Shown one piece after another: positions 21,580-30,500 of a stretch of DNA of 64,000 bases. The notes under the pieces are model-generated. The model ran no database searches. It was not told the origin of the DNA and saw only the letters and a list, made by a program, of their open reading frames with translations. The number at the start of each line of letters is the position of its first letter. The stretch's first letter is position 1. The stretch is taken from positions 1-64,000 of the forward strand of contig JAKMDI010000007.1 of NCBI GenBank assembly GCA_022428005.1. Reading direction: 5' to 3'. This stretch comes from Flavobacteriaceae bacterium (GTDB taxonomy: Bacteria > Bacteroidota > Bacteroidia > Flavobacteriales > Flavobacteriaceae). Both the position numbers and the translations under genes were made by a program.

Positions 21580-21688
21580 ATTGGTTTCTTATGCGAAATG
21601 TCCAGTAAAATAAATGCCAAAAGTTTATTGACAAAACAATTACTGCATTAAAAATAGGATTTTTCCTACACGATTAATAAATAACAAA

Positions 21689-21717
21689 AACTCCTCTGAA
21701 TTGTGGAGTTGTTTTTT
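21689..21717 (+). terminator. Second orphan terminator-like hairpin
   Basis: AACTCC (21689-21694) pairs with GGAGTT (21705-21710) around a 10-base loop, followed by G and six T residues. Confidence 0.5.
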
Positions 21718-21877
21718 CTGTATCAACCCCTAACTCCCTCTAAAATTGATTAATACATGGAATTTTTGATTTTTCTAATCGCTCTGTGCAAGTATATAAT
21801 TCCGTGCTTAATAGGGTGAAATTTATGATTAACAAAATATTAAGAAATTTACCATCGAACCAAATCTTACTATTAAT

Positions 21878-22185
21878 ATGAACATAAAAAGAATTTATTC
21901 ATGTTGTCTCCCCCTATTTTTTATCTTTTGGATGGTCGGGACCATGATAGGATTTTCGCAACAAAAAACAGTAAGCGGAAATGTAACTGACGAAAATGGC
22001 TTGCCACTGCCTGGTGCCACAGTAATTGAACAAGGAACCAATAACGGAACTACCACAGATTTTGCTCCATTCCTACTAAAATGCCTTACCCACAATCGGA
22101 AAGAACTAATAATGCAACATCGCTTGGGGCTGTAAGCTCTAATCCAATAAACATCACTGCAAAAGTATGGTGGGATGTAAATTAG
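21878..22185 (+). pseudogene. Deletion relic: start of a susC fused out of frame to the end of a susD
   Basis: The frame from the ATG at 21878 encodes a signal peptide and the beginning of the SusC carboxypeptidase-regulatory-like domain (VSGNVTDENGLPLPGATVIE), closely resembling the intact susC downstream. After TTDF, where DGNF should follow, it loses homology and stops at 22135. From about 22066 another frame encodes KMPYPQSERTNN and ends AKVWWDVN at the stop 22183-22185, which is a typical SusD C-terminus. The simplest reading is a single deletion of roughly 4 kb joining susC codon 60 or so to the last about 39 codons of susD, with the junction near 22063-22066. The native terminator survives at 22210. 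Confidence 0.8.
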
Positions 22186-22209
22186 TTTTATAAACATTAA
22201 AACTTGAAG

Positions 22210-22235
22210 AACCACCCCCAGGGGTGGTTTTTTTT
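22210..22235 (+). terminator. Strong intrinsic terminator of the lost sus operon
   Basis: AACCACCCC (22210-22218) and GGGGTGGTT (22221-22229) form a perfect GC-rich stem that runs into eight T residues (22228-22235). It lies 25 nucleotides after the susD relic stop. Confidence 0.85.
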
Positions 22236-22251
22236 GCCATTATACCAACCG

Positions 22252-22281
22252 ACAATATCACTACCATTTAATGGATATTGT
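22252..22281. promoter_or_regulatory. Operator-like inverted repeat upstream of susC
   Basis: ACAATATC (22252-22259) and GATATTGT (22274-22281) are perfect 8-bp arms; inside, CCAT (22264-22267) and ATGG (22271-22274) extend the dyad with one bulge on the left. The dyad ends exactly where the -7 element starts, covering the -33 region, so a bound protein would control susC-susD. Confidence 0.5.
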
Positions 22282-22289
22282 TACCTTTG
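22282..22289 (+). promoter_or_regulatory. Promoter -7 element (TACCTTTG) of susC-susD
   Basis: Exact TAnnTTTG match. The expected -33 TTG is missing, which suits a promoter needing an activator at the neighbouring dyad. The predicted leader is about 65-70 nucleotides to the ATG at 22359. Confidence 0.5.
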
Positions 22290-22358
22290 CGTTATATCTA
22301 TAAAATCTGTATATAATCCAGATTTTTAGATATTTGTATTTTTTTTGTCACTATATTT

Positions 22359-25300
22359 ATGAAAGAATTATTTGTTACTCTGTTTTTAATCGTTTTAACG
22401 CCAATGGTGATTTTGGCGCAGCAAAACATCGATGTGAGTGGAATAATCACGGACGAACTGGGCATGCCTCTTCCTGGAGCTACCGTGATTGAAGTAGGAA
22501 CGGTCAATGGTGTTTCCACCGATTTTGACGGAAACTTCAGTATTGAAGTCCTGGAGGGTGCAACTCTTGAATTTAGTTATGTGGGCTATGCTCCACAAAC
22601 TATTTTGGCCACTACCCAGGGGCCTTTCAATATTTCCCTACAGCCCGACAATACGCTGGAAGAAGTTGTAGTAGTCGCCTACGGGACGCAATCAAAACAA
22701 TCGATTGTAGGATCAGTGGCCGTAATTTCAGAAAGTGATATTCAATCCCAACCTGCAACCACCATCACCCAAGCCATTCAAGGTAGTGTTCCAGGGATAA
22801 ATGTTATAAACACTGGAGGAGTACCAGGTACCAACCCAACCATCAGGATCAGGGGAATCGGATCGATTAACGCTTCTGCAGCGCCATTGATAATTGTAGA
22901 CGGCGCCCCCTTTAATGGAGACCTCAACAGTATCGCGCAAGAACAAGTCGCTTCAATATCGGTTTTAAAAGATGCTTCTTCAACCGCCTTATATGGTTCT
23001 CGAGCCGCCAATGGGGTCATTATTGTAAATACCAAATCTGGAAAAAAATCTACGCCTACAGAAATCTCCCTGTCGACCGTTTATGGAAGTTCCTCCATGG
23101 CCACACCCATGCATGACCTCTTGGGAGTCGATGATTATACGAGATACTATTGGGAAGCCTACAGCAACAATGAACAGTACGAAAACAACCTCAGCCCTGC
23201 AGCAGCGGCAGCGGCGGCTTCATCGAATTTAGTGTCGGCATTGGCCTACAACCCCTATGGTGTTCCTAATCCTGTTGACAATCAAGGAAACCTAACCGCA
23301 GATGCTGCTTGGAGCACAGATTGGAAAGACGTCATGCTCAACACAACTGCTTACAAAAAACAACACGGGCTCTCTGTTTCTGGAGGCAGTGAAAAAACTA
23401 ACTTTTATTTTGGGAGTAACTATTTGAGGGAGCAAGGGCAAATTAAATCCACCTATTTTGAACGCTTTGCTACACGTCTAAATATAAACACTACCGTCAA
23501 TGACTTTATCTCTTCGGGGCTAAACATGTCATACACAACTTCGAAACAAAATACACCCAACCAATCGGGGACTTCATTTTCCAACTCCATACAATGGATA
23601 TACACTATACCAAGTTACTACCCTCTTTACAAAAGAGATGCTCAGGGCATGATAACAAATGATGGAAACGGTAATCCGCTATTTGACTACGGAAACAACA
23701 ACGGGCAAATTGTCAACGGGGTAAGGCCTGCCTTGTCCAACGAGAATGCATATGGCGCTATATTAAATAACGAAATCCTAAAAAACAGGACTTATGTATC
23801 CATGAATGGTTTTATAAAAATTGACTTACTCCCCCAACTTAACTTTAAGTCAAATATTTTATATGAAAGATTTATTTTCGATGGTTCGAAATACACCCAC
23901 AACGAATTTGGTGCTGCCGCATCAGTGAACGGTAGGGTAAGCCAAGACAGGGATTTTACTACCACACTAAATGCCATACAGACCTTAAATTATTCAAATT
24001 CCTTTGGTGCGCACCGTTTCAAGGTTGATGCTATTTTTGAATCATACAATCGAGAAAACAATCTTTTTGACGCGCAAGGAACTGGTTTTCTTCCCAATGT
24101 AAGAGTCCTGAATGGAAGCACAATTCCCGAAGGGGTTGGAGGAGCAATCAATCAAGAGCGCCTGATGAGCGCGATCACCAGGGTTAGCTATGACCATGAC
24201 AACACCTATTTTGCAGAGCTTTCTTTTAGAAGGGACGGTTCCTCCAAATTTTCCAACGATACCCGATGGGGAAATTTCTATTCTCTGGGGGGATCCTGGA
24301 TTCTATCGAATGCTTCTTTTGTTGAAACAACAGACTGGATCGATTATTTGAAACTTAAATTATCCTATGGCGAGCTTGGAAATAACAGGGGAATTGGATT
24401 TTTCCCTTATTTACAAGTTTTTGATACAGGCTACAACCAGCTGGACAATACCGGTGTAATTTCCTCAGAATTTGTTGATCCCAACCTGACTTGGGAGAAA
24501 ACAGCGCTCTTAAATATTGGGACAGAGTTTACATTTTTTGAGGGCAAACTGGAGGGCAGTATCGAATATTACAACAGAGAGTCTATCGACTTGATATACA
24601 ATAAACCTGTGGCCCTGTCAACGGGTAACGAATCTATTAAAACCAATGTTGGCGCCGTAAAAAATTATGGGTTGGAATTTTCTTTTAACAGCTTGGTCCT
24701 GAAAAAAGAAAATCTTTTGGTCGATTTAGGACTTAACTTTTCATTTGACAGAAACGAAATCAGCGACCTTACTCAGGAGGAGTTTATCGAAGGCGATAAG
24801 AAATGGATGGTTGGAAAATCTCTATACGATTTCTTTATCAGAGCTTCTGCGGGTGTAGATCCAAGTGATGGATATCAAATGTGGTACAAAGACGTGACCA
24901 CCAATGAAGGAGAGAAAACAGGTGAAAGAATTACCACCAAGGAATACAGTGAGGCCACAAGGTACTACGCAGGAAAATCCTCACTCCCAAAAATGGTGGG
25001 AGGGTTTAACGCCAATGTTGTTTATAAAAATTTCGATTTAAATGCTTTGATCAATTTTAGTTTTGGCGGTTATGTCTATGACAGTGTATATGCTGGGCTG
25101 ATGAGTGGGTTTTCAGCTCCTGGAAGAGCGGGCCATCCCGATTTGAGCAGAAGGTGGCAAGCGCCAGGTGATGAAACCGATGTTCCTCTTTTTCTGAGCT
25201 CGCAAAATGATTTCAATGCTTCTTCTACCCGCTTTTTATTTAAGAACGATTACATCCGATTGAGAGGACTCAACATCGGGTATAATTTTAAAGAAAACTG

Positions 25301-25469
25301 GATGGAAAAATACCAGCTGAAAGGACTTAGGGTTTTCTTTCAAGGAGATAATATTTTTACCCTTCAATCTCATAAGGGTATCGATCCAGAGCAAGCCATT
25401 TCTGGGAGAACAAACTACCGTTCACATCAAATGAAGACTTTTTCTTTAGGTATAAATATTCAATTGTAA
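22359..25469 (+). CDS. SusC/RagA-family TonB-dependent outer-membrane transporter
   Basis: Outer-membrane beta-barrel that imports oligosaccharides or similar nutrients with TonB energy and a SusD lid. 1036 residues: signal peptide (about 1-20, ending ILAQQ), carboxypeptidase-regulatory-like domain (about 24-100, ITDELGMPLPGATVIEVG, STDFDGNFSI), TonB-box region and plug with the SusC hallmarks LEEVVVVAYGTQ, IRIRGIGSINASAAPLIIVDG and KDASSTALYGSRAANGVI, then the barrel to the end (SLGINIQL). No STN domain, so no anti-sigma signalling is expected. Paired with susD 10 nucleotides downstream. No glycan enzyme is encoded nearby, so the substrate cannot be told. Confidence 0.95.
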   Translation: MKELFVTLFLIVLTPMVILAQQNIDVSGIITDELGMPLPGATVIEVGTVNGVSTDFDGNFSIEVLEGATLEFSYVGYAPQTILATTQGPFNISLQPDNTLEEVVVVAYGTQSKQSIVGSVAVISESDIQSQPATTITQAIQGSVPGINVINTGGVPGTNPTIRIRGIGSINASAAPLIIVDGAPFNGDLNSIAQEQVASISVLKDASSTALYGSRAANGVIIVNTKSGKKSTPTEISLSTVYGSSSMATPMHDLLGVDDYTRYYWEAYSNNEQYENNLSPAAAAAAASSNLVSALAYNPYGVPNPVDNQGNLTADAAWSTDWKDVMLNTTAYKKQHGLSVSGGSEKTNFYFGSNYLREQGQIKSTYFERFATRLNINTTVNDFISSGLNMSYTTSKQNTPNQSGTSFSNSIQWIYTIPSYYPLYKRDAQGMITNDGNGNPLFDYGNNNGQIVNGVRPALSNENAYGAILNNEILKNRTYVSMNGFIKIDLLPQLNFKSNILYERFIFDGSKYTHNEFGAAASVNGRVSQDRDFTTTLNAIQTLNYSNSFGAHRFKVDAIFESYNRENNLFDAQGTGFLPNVRVLNGSTIPEGVGGAINQERLMSAITRVSYDHDNTYFAELSFRRDGSSKFSNDTRWGNFYSLGGSWILSNASFVETTDWIDYLKLKLSYGELGNNRGIGFFPYLQVFDTGYNQLDNTGVISSEFVDPNLTWEKTALLNIGTEFTFFEGKLEGSIEYYNRESIDLIYNKPVALSTGNESIKTNVGAVKNYGLEFSFNSLVLKKENLLVDLGLNFSFDRNEISDLTQEEFIEGDKKWMVGKSLYDFFIRASAGVDPSDGYQMWYKDVTTNEGEKTGERITTKEYSEATRYYAGKSSLPKMVGGFNANVVYKNFDLNALINFSFGGYVYDSVYAGLMSGFSAPGRAGHPDLSRRWQAPGDETDVPLFLSSQNDFNASSTRFLFKNDYIRLRGLNIGYNFKENWMEKYQLKGLRVFFQGDNIFTLQSHKGIDPEQAISGRTNYRSHQMKTFSLGINIQL

Positions 25470-25479
25470 TTCAGTTAAG

Positions 25480-26895
25480 ATGAAAAAACTATTCGGTTTA
25501 CTTTTGGTTTTAAGCAATGTATTTACAGTGGGCTGTGAGCAGGATTATCTGGACCAACCCGCACCCACAGAATCTGTAAATTCATCGGTTATTTTTGAAT
25601 CCAAAGCAGGTGTAGAGGCCTTTATGTCGGGGATTCTAAGAGTTAGTAGAAGTCAGTTTGAAAGAACAGATGCTGGGGGACTGTACTCGATGTATTTCGC
25701 CCGAGAAGTAAAAGGAAATGATCTTATCATGGGTTTCCAATGGTATCTTTTCGACTATGAAAACGACAACCGAGAACCCACTTATACAAGGACTACCTTT
25801 AGCTGGGAATTTCCCTATTCAATGATCAATCAATTGAATCTCTATATTGATGGGGTGAAAAACAGCAGTAGTTTGTCCGAAAATGAAAAGGAGGGCTTAC
25901 TGGGTCAGGGATATGCCCTTCGCGCTTTTTACTACTTCCAGTTGGCCATGGAGTTTCAACATACCTTTGCCTATGACACCTCCTTGGCTGCTCCCCCTAT
26001 CTATGAAGAACCTGCCTTGGAAGGAAAGCCCATGTCGACCATCGGTGCCTTGTACGAGTTTATTCTATCGGATCTGTACACCGCTGTTCAAACAACTCCC
26101 GAGACACGACAGAATAAATCTTACGTAAACAGAAATGTTGCCCATGCTATGTTGGCCCGTGTTCATCAGGTGATGGGAAATTGGCAAGAGGCGGCCAATG
26201 CTGCAACCATTGCGAGACAGGGATACAGCTTAAACGCAAGCGAGTATGCTCAGGGTTTTGATGACATGAATGCAAGTGAGTGGATCTGGGCCCTGCCACA
26301 GCGTTCCGATCAAACCAATTATTTCTACATTGCACCACACGCTTTTACAGATAATGAAAGTGATGGCTTCGGATTGGCATTTTGGAATAAGGATTTTGTG
26401 TCCTTGTTCAGCCCAACGGATGTTAGGAACACTTTTGTAGACCTCTACGGCGTTGGAGAGGGTAACGATTACTATGCGAGGGCCTCTTCAAAGTTCAGGT
26501 TTTCCTTTAGCGCCGACATTCCCATCATCAGATCAGCTGAGATGCTGTTGATCGAAATCGAAGCAAAGGCGCGGCTGGGGAATGAAAATGAAGCCGCAAG
26601 TTTGTTGTTGCAATTACAACAAAACCGGGATCCCAATGCACAAGCCAGCGGCAATACAGGAAACGCACTGATCGAGGAAATTTTGGTGGAAAGAAGAAAG
26701 GAATTATATGGTGAGCTGGGTGTAGGTTGGTTCGATGCGAAACGATTGCGCCGTGGAATCACCAGAACAGGAAACCACAGGGTAGGAAGCCCCGCCAATC
26801 TTCTTCCAGACGATAAAAAGTTTTTTCTAAAAATTCCCCAAAAGGAAATTGATTCCAATGAGTATATTGACAATAGTGTAAACAGCAATCGTTAA
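25480..26895 (+). CDS. SusD/RagB-family nutrient-binding outer-membrane lipoprotein
   Basis: Surface lipoprotein that caps the SusC barrel and captures substrate. 471 residues: lipoprotein signal with lipobox FTVGC (Cys19), followed by EQDYLDQPAPTESVNSSVIF. TPR-like helices include the conserved ALRAFYYFQLAMEFQHTF and NRNVAHAMLARVHQVMGNWQEA regions, and the C-terminal part has RSAEMLLIEIEAKARLGNE and VERRKELYGELGVGWFDAKRL. The end is shorter than that of the relic SusD and lacks its VWWDVN ending, so the two were different pairs. Confidence 0.94.
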   Translation: MKKLFGLLLVLSNVFTVGCEQDYLDQPAPTESVNSSVIFESKAGVEAFMSGILRVSRSQFERTDAGGLYSMYFAREVKGNDLIMGFQWYLFDYENDNREPTYTRTTFSWEFPYSMINQLNLYIDGVKNSSSLSENEKEGLLGQGYALRAFYYFQLAMEFQHTFAYDTSLAAPPIYEEPALEGKPMSTIGALYEFILSDLYTAVQTTPETRQNKSYVNRNVAHAMLARVHQVMGNWQEAANAATIARQGYSLNASEYAQGFDDMNASEWIWALPQRSDQTNYFYIAPHAFTDNESDGFGLAFWNKDFVSLFSPTDVRNTFVDLYGVGEGNDYYARASSKFRFSFSADIPIIRSAEMLLIEIEAKARLGNENEAASLLLQLQQNRDPNAQASGNTGNALIEEILVERRKELYGELGVGWFDAKRLRRGITRTGNHRVGSPANLLPDDKKFFLKIPQKEIDSNEYIDNSVNSNR

Positions 26896-26978
26896 TTCTA
26901 TTTTCCCAATTGGCTTTCAATTGTTGATTCGCCAAAAAAAAACCTCAATTTATCTTGGGTAATTTCTAAATTGCAGTT

Positions 26979-27713
26979 ATGAAAACTGCTCAAGAAATTT
27001 ATGGCTTGCGTGCCATTATGGAAGCCATCCAACAAGACAAAGCCATTGACAAAATCTGGTTGCTCAAGGGGCAGCAGGGACAACTGTTTAAGCACCTCGA
27101 GCAGAAAATCCGCGAAAAAGGGATTTCACACAGCTATGTACCGGTGGAGCGGCTGGAGCGGTTTTCTAATCAAAATCACCAAGGAGCAGTGGCCAGGATT
27201 GCACCCATCAGTTTTGTGTCGTTGGAGACATTAATCGAAAGTAATGCAGATAAAAAAGCCATTTACCTGCTGCTGGATGGCATTACAGATGCCCGAAATT
27301 TAGGAGCAATAATCAGGACAGCGGCAGCCGTTGGGGTGAGTGGAGTTATTCTTCCGCAAACGGGATCTGCCCCGGTCAATGCAGATACGGTTAAAACCTC
27401 TGCTGGTGGAATTTTTTCTGTTCCTTTGGTCAAGGTAAACCACCTAAAGGATGCAGTTTTTCTATTCCAGGCACATCAAATCAGATGCGTTGCTGTTACG
27501 GAAAAAGCGAATAAAACAGCCTATGAGGAGGATTTAAACGAAAGCCTGGCACTGGTTGTAGGTTCTGAGGACAAAGGCATTCAAAAGAGCCTATTACAAA
27601 TGGCTACAACTTCGGTAAAACTGCCCATGAACGACCTTATGGATTCACTGAACGTAAGTGTAGCCTGTGGTGTTCTACTCTATGAAATTCAACGGCAACA
27701 ATATTATTCCTAA
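26979..27713 (+). CDS. rlmB: 23S rRNA 2'-O-methyltransferase RlmB-type (SPOUT, TrmH family)
   Basis: Expected to methylate a guanosine ribose in the 23S peptidyl-transferase loop using SAM. 244 residues: N-terminal substrate-binding domain (YGLRAIMEAIQQDK) and C-terminal SPOUT knot with the three motifs DARNLGAIIRTAAA, LVVGSEDKGI and LPMNDLMDSLNVSVACGVLL. Probably cotranscribed with rarA 11 nucleotides downstream. The exact target nucleotide is inferred from the family. Confidence 0.9.
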   Translation: MKTAQEIYGLRAIMEAIQQDKAIDKIWLLKGQQGQLFKHLEQKIREKGISHSYVPVERLERFSNQNHQGAVARIAPISFVSLETLIESNADKKAIYLLLDGITDARNLGAIIRTAAAVGVSGVILPQTGSAPVNADTVKTSAGGIFSVPLVKVNHLKDAVFLFQAHQIRCVAVTEKANKTAYEEDLNESLALVVGSEDKGIQKSLLQMATTSVKLPMNDLMDSLNVSVACGVLLYEIQRQQYYS

Positions 27714-27724
27714 AACTACATAAA

Positions 27725-28999
27725 ATGAACACCCCTTTGGCAGAAAGAATGCGGCCCAAAAGCCTGGAGGATTATGTAGGTCAGGAACATTTAGTGGGAG
27801 AAAAAGGAAGTCTGACCCCTATCCTCAAAAGTGGCCACCTGCCTTCCATGATATTGTGGGGTCCCCCTGGAACAGGAAAAACGACCCTGGCCAGACTGCT
27901 GGCTTCTCAAAAAGAGCGGTCCTTTTACCAACTGTCTGCCATCAACGCTGGGGTAAAAGAAATACGAGAGATTTTACAAAAAGCGGAACAAAGCGGTGGC
28001 CTTTTTACCAACAAAAGTCCCATACTGTTTATTGACGAAATTCACCGATTCAGTAAATCACAACAAGACTCCCTGCTCGGAGCTGTAGAAAAAGGGAGTA
28101 TAACACTGATCGGGGCTACCACAGAAAACCCCAGTTTTGAGGTAATCAACGCACTGTTATCTCGCTGTCAGGTCTACATATTAAATCCATTGGACCAAAA
28201 TCATTTAAAAAACTTACTGTCTAAAGCCCTCGTTCAAGACGATCAGCTTAAAAATAAAAAAATTGAAATCCTTGAAAATGATGCGCTCCTGAAAATATCG
28301 GGTGGCGATGCTCGGAAATTACTCTCAGCATTGGAACTGGTTGTCAATAGCTGCGCAGAGCCCGTCGAGATCGACAATGCTTTGGTATCGAGTAAAGTTC
28401 AGACCCATATGGTTCAATTTGACAAAAATGGAGATTTACACTACGATGTTATTTCAGCTTTTATCAAATCGATTAGAGGCAGTGATCCGAACGGAGCAGT
28501 TTATTGGTTGGCCAGGATGATAGAAGGTGGAGAGGAGGTAAAATTCATCGCCCGAAGAATGTTGATCTTGGCAGCGGAGGACATTGGAAACGCCAACCCC
28601 AATGCCTTGGTTTTGGCCAACAGCACATTTCAAGCGGTGAACGTATTGGGCTTTCCTGAAGCGAGAATTCCCCTCAGCCAATGTGCGCTGTATTTGGCCA
28701 GCTCTGAAAAAAGTAATGCGTCCTATACGGCCATAAATAAAGCCCAGCTCAAGGTAAAAGAAACGGGAGATCTCGGCGTGCCCCTGCCCCTGAGGAATGC
28801 TCCTACACAACTCTTAAAAGAATTGGACCACGGTAAAGATTATCAATACGCTCATGACCACAAAAATAATTTTATTCCCATGGAGTTTTTACCAGAGGGA
28901 ATAGAAGGGTATCGGTTTTATGAACCTGGGGAGAATTCGAAGGAAAATCAAATCCGAAAATTTCTAAAATCGAGATGGAAAGATAAATACGGCTATTAA
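27725..28999 (+). CDS. rarA: Replication-associated recombination AAA+ ATPase RarA (MgsA)
   Basis: Acts at stalled replication forks, related to clamp-loader ATPases and eukaryotic WRNIP1. 424 residues: [20 protein letters not shown], Walker [12 protein letters not shown] (about residue 45-55), Walker [10 protein letters not shown], sensor GATTENPSF, then the RarA C-terminal tetramerisation domain ([21 protein letters not shown]). The stop codon overlaps that of trkH on the other strand (28996-28999). Confidence 0.95.
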   Translation: MNTPLAERMRPKSLEDYVGQEHLVGEKGSLTPILKSGHLPSMILWGPPGTGKTTLARLLASQKERSFYQLSAINAGVKEIREILQKAEQSGGLFTNKSPILFIDEIHRFSKSQQDSLLGAVEKGSITLIGATTENPSFEVINALLSRCQVYILNPLDQNHLKNLLSKALVQDDQLKNKKIEILENDALLKISGGDARKLLSALELVVNSCAEPVEIDNALVSSKVQTHMVQFDKNGDLHYDVISAFIKSIRGSDPNGAVYWLARMIEGGEEVKFIARRMLILAAEDIGNANPNALVLANSTFQAVNVLGFPEARIPLSQCALYLASSEKSNASYTAINKAQLKVKETGDLGVPLPLRNAPTQLLKELDHGKDYQYAHDHKNNFIPMEFLPEGIEGYRFYEPGENSKENQIRKFLKSRWKDKYGY

Positions 29000-30492
29000 T
29001 TTTTACTCCAAAAAAATGGTGTAAAAAGTATCAAGACCGTAAACAACTCTAAACGGCCCATAAGCATTAGAAACGAAGACCAATATTTACCCAATGTGGG
29101 CAATGAACTGAAATTACTTGCTGGGCCAAAATCGCCAATAGCAGGACCTACATTACCCAATGAGGAAGCTGCAACCCCAATGGCATTTTCAAAGTCTAAT
29201 CCCATAAGTCCAAATCCCAGGCTCCCCACGATAAAAGAAATCATGTAAAGGATAAAAAATCCTAAAATATTACCAATTATTTCCTTGCTTACCACCTTTC
29301 CATTGTAGCGCGATTGTATTATTTCATTGGGATGCAAAGCCCTTTTAAACTCCAAAAATCCACTTTTGATCATCAACAGGTGTCTGACTACCTTGATGCC
29401 CCCAGAGGTGCTCCCTGCAGAACCACCGAGAAAAAATAAACCGAAAAAGAAAACCGTCATAAAAGGGGTCCATGCCGTAAAATCTGCGGTGACAAAACCC
29501 GTAGTGGTGATAATGGCAATGACCTGAAAAAAGGAATGTCGCAAACTGCTTTCCACTTTACCCCAAACCTGGGGATGTTCAAAAGCATCTTGATCGAGGT
29601 CTACATGGGTAATCAAGACCGCAAAAACGATCATAGAAAAAACAAAAATGAACTTAGCAAAAGTCAAAAACTCATTGTCTTGAAAAATCTTTTTGAATTT
29701 CCCTGTAAATGCGAAGTAACTCAACACAAAGTTTGACCCCGCCAAAAACATAAAAATGATGACAATGTAATGTACCCATGGTAAATGGTTCCAGTGAGCC
29801 AGACTGGCATTCTTGGTCGAAAATCCACCTGAAGCCATGGTGCTCATCGCATGATTAACGGCATCGAAGAGGGACATCCCAGCCAAATACAAAAGCAGGG
29901 TCTCCGCAAAAGTATAAGATACGTAGATCAGCCACAATCGCTTGGCAGTATCGGTAATCCTTGGGTGCAATTTATCACTGTTGGGTCCTGGCGCCTCGGC
30001 AGTAAACAACTGCATTCCCCCGATACCGAGCAGCGGTAAAATAGCAATCGCCAAAACAATGATACCCATTCCTCCAATCCAATGGGTCATACTCCTCCAA
30101 AAAAGAATTCCAGTGGGCAATGATTCGATATCCGTGAGTATGGTAGATCCGGTAGCCGTATAGCCAGACATGGTCTCAAAAAAAACAGAGGACAAGCCCT
30201 GTATTGCGTCCGTTAGCAGATAGGGAGTCATTCCAGTAATTGTCATCAATATCCATCCCAAACTCACAATGAGGTAACCTTCTCTTTTTTGGATTTGGGC
30301 CTCGTGTTTTAGGGAAACAAGCATCATAAAACCACCGGTGATCATGACGATAAAAGCTGAGAGTACTATTTCAAAAGTCACCCCATCTTTCATCAGCCAA
30401 CTCACCAGGGCCGACAGGAGCATTAAACCCCCATTGAAAAGCAGCAGTACTCCGATGATATGAAGAATTACCTTAAAATTGAATCTGAGCAT
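28996..30492 (-). CDS. trkH: Trk-type potassium uptake membrane protein
   Basis: Inner-membrane K+ channel/transporter subunit gated by TrkA. 498 residues from the ATG at 30492 (MLRFNFKVILHIIGVLLLF); the longer frame to 30549 runs into trkA and lacks family support. Four pore-loop repeats are visible through their filter segments: TATGSTIL, ASGGFSTKNAS, TTTGFVTADF and LGNVGPAIGDFG. About ten membrane helices. Forms an operon with trkA, 8 nucleotides upstream. Confidence 0.95.
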   Translation of the reverse strand: MLRFNFKVILHIIGVLLLFNGGLMLLSALVSWLMKDGVTFEIVLSAFIVMITGGFMMLVSLKHEAQIQKREGYLIVSLGWILMTITGMTPYLLTDAIQGLSSVFFETMSGYTATGSTILTDIESLPTGILFWRSMTHWIGGMGIIVLAIAILPLLGIGGMQLFTAEAPGPNSDKLHPRITDTAKRLWLIYVSYTFAETLLLYLAGMSLFDAVNHAMSTMASGGFSTKNASLAHWNHLPWVHYIVIIFMFLAGSNFVLSYFAFTGKFKKIFQDNEFLTFAKFIFVFSMIVFAVLITHVDLDQDAFEHPQVWGKVESSLRHSFFQVIAIITTTGFVTADFTAWTPFMTVFFFGLFFLGGSAGSTSGGIKVVRHLLMIKSGFLEFKRALHPNEIIQSRYNGKVVSKEIIGNILGFFILYMISFIVGSLGFGLMGLDFENAIGVAASSLGNVGPAIGDFGPASNFSSLPTLGKYWSSFLMLMGRLELFTVLILFTPFFWSKN

Positions 30493-30500
30493 TGTAAAGG

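Larger units (their letters stand above)
21465..21877. other. Gene-less stretch between the ribosomal array and the sus relic
   Basis: AT-rich, no open frame with coding character on either strand. It holds two plus-oriented terminator-like hairpins (21543-21579 and 21689-21717) although no plus-strand gene lies upstream of them, so a short untranslated transcript is possible. No TAnnTTTG promoter in the plus direction was found. Confidence 0.6.

Noticed and set aside
21767-21796. TTGATT...TATAAT sequence resembling an Escherichia coli promoter
   Set aside because: The spacer is 23 bases and the Bacteroidota sigma factor uses a different -7 element.
26896-26978. Hairpin CAATTG-loop-CAATTG after susD as a terminator
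   Set aside because: Low GC, each arm is itself a palindrome, and no T-run follows.
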